From contig OZ024726.1 in assembly GCA_964016875.1 (NCBI GenBank), positions 50,704,825 to 50,768,824 on the forward strand: DNA of 64,000 nt, given 5' to 3'. This DNA is from Fallopia convolvulus. Lineage: Eukaryota; Streptophyta; Magnoliopsida; Caryophyllales; Polygonaceae. The translations under genes were made by a program, and so were the position numbers. Numbering within the stretch: the first letter of the stretch is position 1; every line of letters begins with the position of its first letter. Shown here one piece after another: positions 57,170 to 64,000 of the stretch. A model generated the notes under the pieces. It had not been told where the DNA came from and did not search any database. It was given only the letters and a program-made list of their open reading frames with translations.

Positions 57170-59817
57170 TATTTTTTTTTGATAAGGAAAGAGGTTTGGG
57201 CGGCTGCTAACAGGCTAGCGACCTTCCAAGAGCATCCTGAAGGATGAGGTTCCGAAGAACCGGATCAACTGAAAGAGGGACGGAAGAGACACGGCGAAAC
57301 GAAACAGCAATGTAGTCCGCCACTAAGTTGCACTCCCGGGTGACATGGACAATACTCCAACACCAGAAGCGGGCAAGCAAACAGTGGATATCATCACGTA
57401 ACATCTCGATCTCCCAAGGACAGCGCCAGTCACCAAGTACGGCCTTGACCAGCTGAAGATTGTCGCCTTCGATTTGGAGGTGGGAAATACCACGTCTTAT
57501 GGCCTCAATAATTCCTTGTCGTAAGGCGATGGTCTCGGACATAAGGACAGACTGTCGACCAATCAGTCCACCGTAATAATGGATGGGGTCTCCGCTGCAA
57601 TCCCTGAGGACAAACCCGAACGACGCCATCCCATCCGCATTAACTGCCCCATCAAAATTAAGTTTAGTAAAATTAGTTATGGGCTTTTTCCATTTACCGT
57701 GATTTCGTGTGTTCTTCGCGGTTTGGTTTCCAGATGATGGATCAGCGTCACCGTTCTTGTTAGTGTTGTGCCAATCCTTTATTTGATTGCGAATAAACTC
57801 GCATAGTTTAATTTGTTGGTCTGTTTGGTTGGAGTTGGTTGATTCAAAAACAGCCTTGTTTCTAAAGAACCAAATACTCCACCAAGAGAAAATGAGGTTT
57901 TCCAGTTCAGAGTTGGATGACAAAGCCCTTATCTCATCCAGAATCTGTGCAGGTTTTTTATCCTCTGGTTTAATTTGGTTGACAATCCAAGCGATTTTAG
58001 AGTTGATAGTCTTTAGGGTAGTTTTAGTACGATTGCATTCAAGCAGGATATGTTTGATGTCCTCGTTAGGTTTATCGCACGCGACACACCCCTGAACTAC
58101 ACTAATGTGGTTTTCGGCGAGTCGACATTTCGTGGGTAGCCCGTTTTGAGCAATCTTCCACACGAAATTTTTCATTTTTGGTGGGATATTTAGCTTACAT
58201 ATCCAGTTTAAATTAACTTGGGGTTCTCCCTTATTGCTATGAATCCACTGGATAGTCGAGTGGGTAGAGTACCAACCGTTCTTGCTTGGTTGCCAATAAA
58301 GCCTGTCTGGGATTTTGTTCCGTGGTGTAATGATTTGGGTTACTCGATGGACGTCGTTCGGCGACAAAACCTGCTTAAGCTTGTCGAGGTTCCAGGAGTT
58401 GTCCTCTAGGAGGAATTCCTCCACGAGGGCCTCACAATTTATGTTGTGTACTATGTTATCTTTCGGGGACAAACACCCGGAACCAGTCCAGTTGTCTTTC
58501 CAGAACCGGACAGTTTTACCATCACCGATCTGCCAAATGAGCCCTTTTAAGAAGAGGTCTTTGAGGCTCATTAGCTTGGCCCATTGCCATGATGTATTTT
58601 GTTTTTTTCTGGTAGTTAAACAATCCGTCAGATTTCAGGTATTTTTCCGTGACTATACGTACCCAGATGTTGTTTGGTTCTGCTAGGATTTTCCAGAGGA
58701 GATTCATTTGAAGAGCTTGATTCATCTCTTCCGCCTTTACTATCCCCAGACCACCACGAGATGGCGGCTGACAGATAGAGTTCCAACTAATTAGAGGTTT
58801 GTGGTTTCCATCCTTGTTCCAGAAGAAATTTTTGTTAATTTGGTCTAGTTCTTCTAGGGTAGTTTTGGGAAGGAGGAAGGATTGCATAAGGAAGTTTGGT
58901 TGTGCTGAAAGGTTTGCCTTGATCAAGGTTTTCCGTCCCTCTTGGGAAAGGGAGTTAGCTTTCCATTTAGAAAGCTGAGATCTAGTTTTGAGGGTTAATG
59001 GTTTGAACGTATTTTTAGTAACTCTACCATTGATTATTGGGCATCCGAGGTACTTATCCATCGCGACAGTATTGGTAATCTGGAGTATTTGTTTGATCTG
59101 ATTACATGTATTGTGGTTTGTGTTTTTAGTCACTTGGAACGCGGATTTGTGGAAGTTAACTTTTTGTCCAGAGATTTGGCAATAATCTTCGATTATGTTT
59201 TTGACATTGTTGCAAACTTGGCTTTTGGCCTTTGCGAAGATAATGATATCGTCAGCAAATGCTAGGAACGGGATTTTCATCCCATTTCGTGAAATTTGGA
59301 TGCCAATTCCACTTTTTGGTTTGGTGCTTTCTAAGTGAAGTTGTCTTGCGAGAACCTCAGCTGCAAGAATAAACAGGTATGGTGACAAAGGGTCACCCTG
59401 TCTTAGTCCTCTTTGGGGGAAGAATTGGTTTGTTGGTCCATTGTTGACCAGGACGGAAAACGACACGGTTTCAACGCATTCTCGGATCCACCCCAAGAAT
59501 TTGGCATTAAATCCGAACTTGTTAAGGATGAACGTCAGGAATTCCCAGCTTACTCTATCGTAAGCTTTTTCCATATCAAGTTTGATTGCAATCCATCCTT
59601 CCTTCCCTTTCTTGTTTCGGAAGGAATGGAAAATCTCATGAGTAATGAGGGTGTTATCATGGATGCTCCGATTTTGGACAAAAGCTCCTTGCATTGGGTG
59701 GATAAGTTTCTCCAGTACTACTTTTAAGCGTGTTGTAAGGATTTTTGAGATAACTTTATAGATAGTGTTGCACAGGCTTATAGGCCTATAATGATTCGTG
59801 GAGTTGGGGTTGTCACG
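57170..59817 (-). pseudogene. 5'-truncated LINE with one frameshift
   Basis: The minus-strand ORF2 begins inside the RT domain. Frame 59844-58522 gives HYRPISLCNTIYKVISKILT, LDMEKAYDRVSWEF, QGDPLSPYLFILA and FLAFADDIIIFAKA; its first ~10 codons are host sequence. Frame 58571-57207 gives the zinc finger (CVACDKPNEDIKHILLEC) and RNase H (TKLNFDGAVNADG, RDCSGDPIHYYGG, SETIALRQGIIEAIRR). Near 58600 the frames are offset by one change in a T-run, since the intact relative at 61.5-64 kb reads SYKKKHNTSWQWSKL through the same place. A short T-run at 57172-57180 is the poly(A) end. No endonuclease is present. Confidence 0.9.
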
Positions 59818-60485
59818 TTTCAACCTCGCTCCCGTGGGAAACACGCGATGTTCGGTCTTCGCCCTTCCTCCGACTTGGGACTAGCCTGATTGGGTATCTC
59901 GCTTTTTTGGATGGGTACGGAAAAAACCCTCGGAGAACGCCTTCGAATTCTGCATTTATTACTTTTACCTCGTTATTTGTGCCTACTGTTCACACCTCGT
60001 TATTTCGCGCACCATCAATGAACTTATGATTTATGAAGCAAATCAATCCATTATATCTTATTATATAATCCACTTCAACGAACAATTCACAAAAAAAAGT
60101 TTGTTTGGTTTAAAAAATTTGAAAGATAGAAACACATCTTTTATTAAATTTTATATAAAATTGTAATAATTTAGAAAAACGAGTTTAATAGGTGACTTAA
60201 AATAAATAATTGTGTAACAGATAGTTTAGTGTAAAATGAAATATTTTAGGGGTGATTTTATGCAAATTCTTCTATATATTATGACATGTTTTCCATATTA
60301 GATTTCTCACCACCAATTAGAGCTATTAAAAGCCGACCTGGCCCACGAACCCTATCCGAACCGTTCGATAATTTTAGGACAAAGACCCGAAAATTTCAAC
60401 CCAAAAGCTGAAATAAACAGAACCCGATAGACCCGAAATCCGTTGAGTTGACCCTATTTGTTAATTTTTAGAATATATAATATAT
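59818..60485. repeat. Right copy of the ~668-bp direct repeat flanking a LINE
   Basis: Starts TTTCAACCTCGCTCCCGTGG directly at the LINE 5' end and ends GAATATATAATATAT. About 15-20 scattered differences from the left copy. It repeats the LTR end, the ATGAA sequence and the adjacent non-LTR DNA. Confidence 0.85.
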
Positions 60486-61520
60486 ATTTTGAAGATTATA
60501 ATATTTTTTTTAAATATACAAAAAAATGATTATTATTAAATATTATTATTTAAATAAATAATATTTTTATTAATTGTAAAAAATTGATTTTCTTGACCTG
60601 TTTGGTCGACCCGAACCACCCTAAACCCGCAACGATCCGACCTGATTTGACTCGTGGTCCATTAATACTTAAACCCGAACCCGAATATACCCGGCCCGAA
60701 CCCAACTTGACCGACCCGATTAACGGGTCCATTACCAATGCAAAGATTCTATCAGTGTGCGATATAGTCTCAAAATCATGTCTTAATATATATTGATGAA
60801 TAAAGCCGAATCATTAAACATTTTCTTGACCGAAACATTAAACTTGAGTGCAAGTAATATTCAAGTAAAATCTTAGAAACTTACATGATGTTAGATATTT
60901 ATTTTTTTGAAATGTTTGAATTAGATACGTCTCAAACCGGTTTAGAGTCAACCAAGTCAAGGTTTTGGATAAATGGTAGCGATACTACTTTGATTAGTAG
61001 ACTTGAGTGGGTGAGATGTGTGGGGTAATAAGTTAATATAAATCTGATATTATTGGGTTATGAGTTGTGACTTATAGAACTGGATCCATGATATTGACAC
61101 CCTTCTGTATTTATTTGTTCGGTGCGCCGAAAAAAGATATTTATAAGTGCAGGTGGACATGGTCAGCAGCAAGAAAACTCCACGTACGTAATCTTTCAAG
61201 TTGTCTATCCTATGGACTTGGCCCTATTTTTTTTCCAATTTTTTTTAACCTGGTCCTCTAAACTTTAAAGTAAGTACGTGGGCAATTGAGTTTTGTTTTC
61301 AATTAAAAAAAAGAATTATTTTGTATGAACAAAGAAAGTAGGATTTCCTTTCGGTGAGCCATGGACCATGAATTCACGAACTCAGAATCATTATCTGTTA
61401 GGAAAAGTTAGTTGCCTTCTAATCAAGAACTCATTTTCATTTGATAGGATAGTCCATGAACTCGTATCTTTATTTGATAGGATAGTGCATGAACTCGTAT
61501 CTTCATTTGATTGGCTAACA
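60486..61520. other. Intergenic DNA with CCCGAACCCG-type motifs and a 33-bp tandem repeat
   Basis: 60590-60740 is rich in ACCCGAACCCGAA-like words, as is 57001-57140; joined without the LINE they look like one decayed DNA element. At 61436-61512 a 33-bp unit (TTGATAGGATAGTCCATGAA...) is repeated about 2.3 times. No gene is seen. Confidence 0.5.
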
Positions 61521-64000
61521 TATTTTTTTTTTTTTTTTTTTTTTTTTTGATAAGGAAAGTGATTAGGGTGACCACTAACAAACTAGTGGTCGCCCTAGAG
61601 CATCCTGGCGGATGAGGGTAAGTAACCTTGGGTCAGTTGCGAGTGGGAAGGAGGAGACACGACTGAACGATCCAGCAATGAAATCCGCCACCGAATTGCC
61701 CTCCCGAAAGATATGAGTAATACTCCAATCCTGGAACCGAGCAAGCAAGCAATGGATATCCGCACGTAAAAGCTCAATCTCCCACGGACAACGCCAGTCA
61801 CCAAGCACGGCCTTGACTAGCTGCAAACTATCGCCTTCAATCTGGATCCGGGGAATGCCACGTCGAGTGGCCTCGAGAAGTCCCTGGCGTAAGGCGATGA
61901 TCTCGGAGGTCAAAACAGACTGTCGACCAATCAGTCCTCCGTCGAAATGGATGGGGGAGCCGCAGGAGTCCCTAAGGATGAAACCGTACGAAGCTACGCC
62001 ATCTGCATTCACTGCACCATCAAAATTCAATTTAGTAAACTCCCTCGTGGGTTTTACCCACTTTGTAGGCTTCCTCTTAGGGCCAATTTTCACTATGTTG
62101 TAGCGCGGGTAATCGGACTCAGAATCTACAGCGAGTTTCCAATTTTTAGTTTGGTTGCGAGTGAATTCGCAGATGTTTGTGGCGCTGTTTAAATTGGTCC
62201 CATTGTTGTTGTCAAAGACTCTTTTGTTTCTTGAGTACCATAGGCACCACCAGGTGGTGGCAAGGATTTCTGTTTCCTCTTTTGTTAGCAGTGTTCTTAT
62301 TTCATCTAGGATCTGATTTGGCTTTTTGTCCCCCGGGGATATTTGGCTGATGATCCGCCAAATTTTTGGGCTGACGGATTTGATGGTTTTCTTGGTTAAT
62401 GGGCATGATAGTAAAACATGATTGGTGTCTTCTACATGGCAATTACATGCCTCACAACCCTGAGTAACTGGGACGTGGTTGGCAGTCAGTCTTGCTTTCG
62501 TTGGAAGACCGTTTCTAGCCACTTTCCAAATGAAGTTCTTCATTTTGGGTTGAATGTTGAGTTTGTTGATCCATTCTAGGTTGATTCTTGGTTCACCTTT
62601 AGATTGATGGAGCCATTCCATGGTTGAATGAGTTGAGTACCAACCGTTTTTGCTTGGTTGCCAGTACAATCTATCCGGGATTTTGTTAATGGGATTAATG
62701 ATTTTGGAGATTATTTCAAGGTCATCTGGGCTCATGACCTTGTTCAATTTTTCAATGTTCCACGAATTGTCCTCCATGAGGTACTCATCTACAGTTTCAT
62801 CCCAGTTAATGATGTTTTCGGCCTCGGTTTTTGGCTTTGGAGGACCCTTACCGGTCCAGTTGTCTTTCCAAACTCGAACGGTTTTTCCATCCCCGATCTG
62901 CCAAATAAGCCCGTTCACAAATAGGCCTTTGAGGCCAATTAGTTTGGACCACTGCCATGAGGTGTTATGTTTTTTCTTATAACTAAGGATATTGTCCTCT
63001 TTGAGGTATTTCTCTGTTACAACTTTGACCCAGAGATTATCTGGTTCTGCAAGTAGTTTCCAAAGTAATTTCATTTGAAGTGCTTGGTTCATTTCTTCTG
63101 CCTTGGCAATTCCTAAACCACCATGGGCCAGTGGACGGCAGATGGAGTTCCAACTTATGAGTGGTTTGTAGTTGTGGTCTTTGTTCCAGAAGAAGTTTTT
63201 ATTTATTTGGTCAAGTTCTTTCAGTATAGACTGAGGTAGCATAAATGATTGCATCATGTAGTTTGGTTGTGCCGAGAGGTTTGATTTAATTAGGGTTTTA
63301 CGTCCCTCCTGGGATAGGGAATTGGCTTTCCATTTTGAAAGTTGGGATCTGGTCCGCAGAATTAGTGGTTTGAAGGTGTTTTGTGTTACCCTTCCGTTGA
63401 TAATTGGGCATCCTAGGTATTTATCCAATGCGACTGTATTCGCAATTTGGAGGATTTGCTTAAGCTGCTCCTTCATGGTGTTGCTTGTGTTTTTGGTGAC
63501 TTGGAAGGCGGATTTATTAAAGTTGACTTTCTGACCTGAGATCTGGCAGTAATCATCGACAATTCTTTTAATATTTTGGCATGCATTATTATTTGCTTTA
63601 GCAAAGATGATGATGTCATCAGCGAACGCAAGGAAGGGGATTTTAGTTCCATTTCTTGAGATTTGGATCCCTATGCCACTTTTTGGGTTAGTGCTCTGGA
63701 GGTGGAGTTGTCTTGCAAGGATTTCGGCTGCAAGTATGAACAAATAAGGTGATAGGGGGTCTCCCTGTCTAAGACCTCGTTGGGGGTAGAATTGTTCTGT
63801 TGGCCCGTTGTTAACTAAGACCGAGAAAGAGACGGTTTCAACGCATTCTCTGATCCAGCCCACAAATTTGTTGTGGAAGCCGAATTTGTGTAGGATTGAG
63901 GCCAAGAAGTCCCAGCTAATCCGGTCGTACGCTTTTTCCATGTCAAGTTTAACAGCAATCCAACCCTCACGCCCTTTTTTATTGCGAAAAGAGTGGAATA
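61521..64000 (-). mobile_element. LINE with long uninterrupted ORF2, 5' part outside the window
   Basis: A T-run at 61521-61548 followed by GATAAGG marks the poly(A) end of a minus-strand LINE. The coding frame is open from 61575 to the window edge. Its 3' end sequence matches the LINE ending at 57181, so both are one family. The target duplication cannot be checked because the 5' end is outside. Confidence 0.88.
61575..64000 (-). CDS. LINE ORF2: reverse transcriptase, zinc finger, RNase H (5' partial)
   Basis: More than 800 residues are open with no stop. The frame continues upstream of the Met at 63941 (GREGWIAVKLDMEKAYDR) to the window edge, so that Met is not the start. RT motifs: LDMEKAYDRISWDF, RGLRQGDPLSPYLFILAA, FLAFADDIIIFAKA. 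Thumb: WKANSLSQEGRKTLIKSNLS. Zinc finger: CEACNCHVEDTNHVLLSC. RNase H: KLNFDGAVNADGVASYGFIL, TSEIIALRQGLLEATRRG, QIEGDSLQLVKAV, EGNSVADFIAGS. The enzyme copies LINE RNA at a nicked chromosomal target. Intact RT aspartates and an undamaged frame suggest a young copy; whether the endonuclease is present cannot be seen. Confidence 0.9.
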   Translation of the reverse strand, partial: FHSFRNKKGREGWIAVKLDMEKAYDRISWDFLASILHKFGFHNKFVGWIRECVETVSFSVLVNNGPTEQFYPQRGLRQGDPLSPYLFILAAEILARQLHLQSTNPKSGIGIQISRNGTKIPFLAFADDIIIFAKANNNACQNIKRIVDDYCQISGQKVNFNKSAFQVTKNTSNTMKEQLKQILQIANTVALDKYLGCPIINGRVTQNTFKPLILRTRSQLSKWKANSLSQEGRKTLIKSNLSAQPNYMMQSFMLPQSILKELDQINKNFFWNKDHNYKPLISWNSICRPLAHGGLGIAKAEEMNQALQMKLLWKLLAEPDNLWVKVVTEKYLKEDNILSYKKKHNTSWQWSKLIGLKGLFVNGLIWQIGDGKTVRVWKDNWTGKGPPKPKTEAENIINWDETVDEYLMEDNSWNIEKLNKVMSPDDLEIISKIINPINKIPDRLYWQPSKNGWYSTHSTMEWLHQSKGEPRINLEWINKLNIQPKMKNFIWKVARNGLPTKARLTANHVPVTQGCEACNCHVEDTNHVLLSCPLTKKTIKSVSPKIWRIISQISPGDKKPNQILDEIRTLLTKEETEILATTWWCLWYSRNKRVFDNNNGTNLNSATNICEFTRNQTKNWKLAVDSESDYPRYNIVKIGPKRKPTKWVKPTREFTKLNFDGAVNADGVASYGFILRDSCGSPIHFDGGLIGRQSVLTSEIIALRQGLLEATRRGIPRIQIEGDSLQLVKAVLGDWRCPWEIELLRADIHCLLARFQDWSITHIFREGNSVADFIAGSFSRVSSFPLATDPRLLTLIRQDALGRPLVC

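Noticed and set aside
59815..59844. Met at 59844 as the LINE ORF start
   Set aside because: The first ~10 codons come from the flanking duplicated LTR sequence; the LINE is truncated inside its RT domain.

Overview
This window is nuclear DNA of a flowering plant, most likely a eudicot. It holds intron-containing genes with plant-only architectures, spliced coding sequence embedded in AT-rich non-coding DNA, and a dense, deeply nested set of plant transposable elements (Ty1-copia, Tat-lineage Ty3-gypsy, Cassandra TRIM, L1-type LINEs with an RNase H domain, SINEs, Helitron, MULE-like elements and MITEs). I cannot fix the species.

Host genes. Four look real. (1) 3556-6924 (+): a six-exon receptor-like serine/threonine kinase with one N-terminal membrane anchor. 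(2) 19315-23609 (+): a six-exon group B MAP kinase of the MPK4 type with a TEY activation loop. (3) 27041-24704 (-): an eight-exon Qc-SNARE of the SYP71 type, convergent with the MAP kinase. (4) 36957-36067 (-): an intronless C2-domain protein. Nothing suggests that they form a pathway; the first three act in membrane-proximal signalling and vesicle fusion.

Layout. 0-3.3 kb: a decayed LINE RNase H piece and a Stowaway-like MITE. 3.5-7 kb: the kinase, with a 667-bp hAT-like MITE in intron 2. 8.27-17.7 kb: a decayed Ty1-copia element with 154-bp LTRs. It carries a 1.5-kb non-autonomous LTR element inside it and a foldback MULE-like element exactly at its right LTR/TSD junction. About 3.8 kb of its interior is a long series of short hairpins sharing one loop motif. 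17.7-19.3 kb: a SINE with an 18-bp TSD and diverged direct repeats. 19.3-27 kb: MPK4 and SYP71. 27.25-31.1 kb: a MITE-type element split by a 2.7-kb MULE-like element (with a tRNA-like sequence) and by a 758-bp Helitron. 32.5-41.6 kb: four LINE fragments around the C2 gene. 41.6-51.5 kb: a Tat-lineage Ty3-gypsy element on the minus strand, with a spliced antisense gene near its 3' LTR and a Cassandra TRIM (5S-like LTRs) in its gag. 52-56.7 kb: a DNA element followed by a deleted Tat-type element that keeps one full LTR, part of the other, and the antisense gene with a 50-bp minisatellite in its intron. 56.5-60.5 kb: a LINE flanked by two copies of a ~668-bp block that looks like a giant target-site duplication. 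61.5-64 kb: a long, uninterrupted LINE ORF running off the window.

The most unusual signals are the hairpin series at 10.16-15.44 kb, the giant duplication around the 57.2-59.8 kb LINE, and the antisense spliced genes of the Tat elements.
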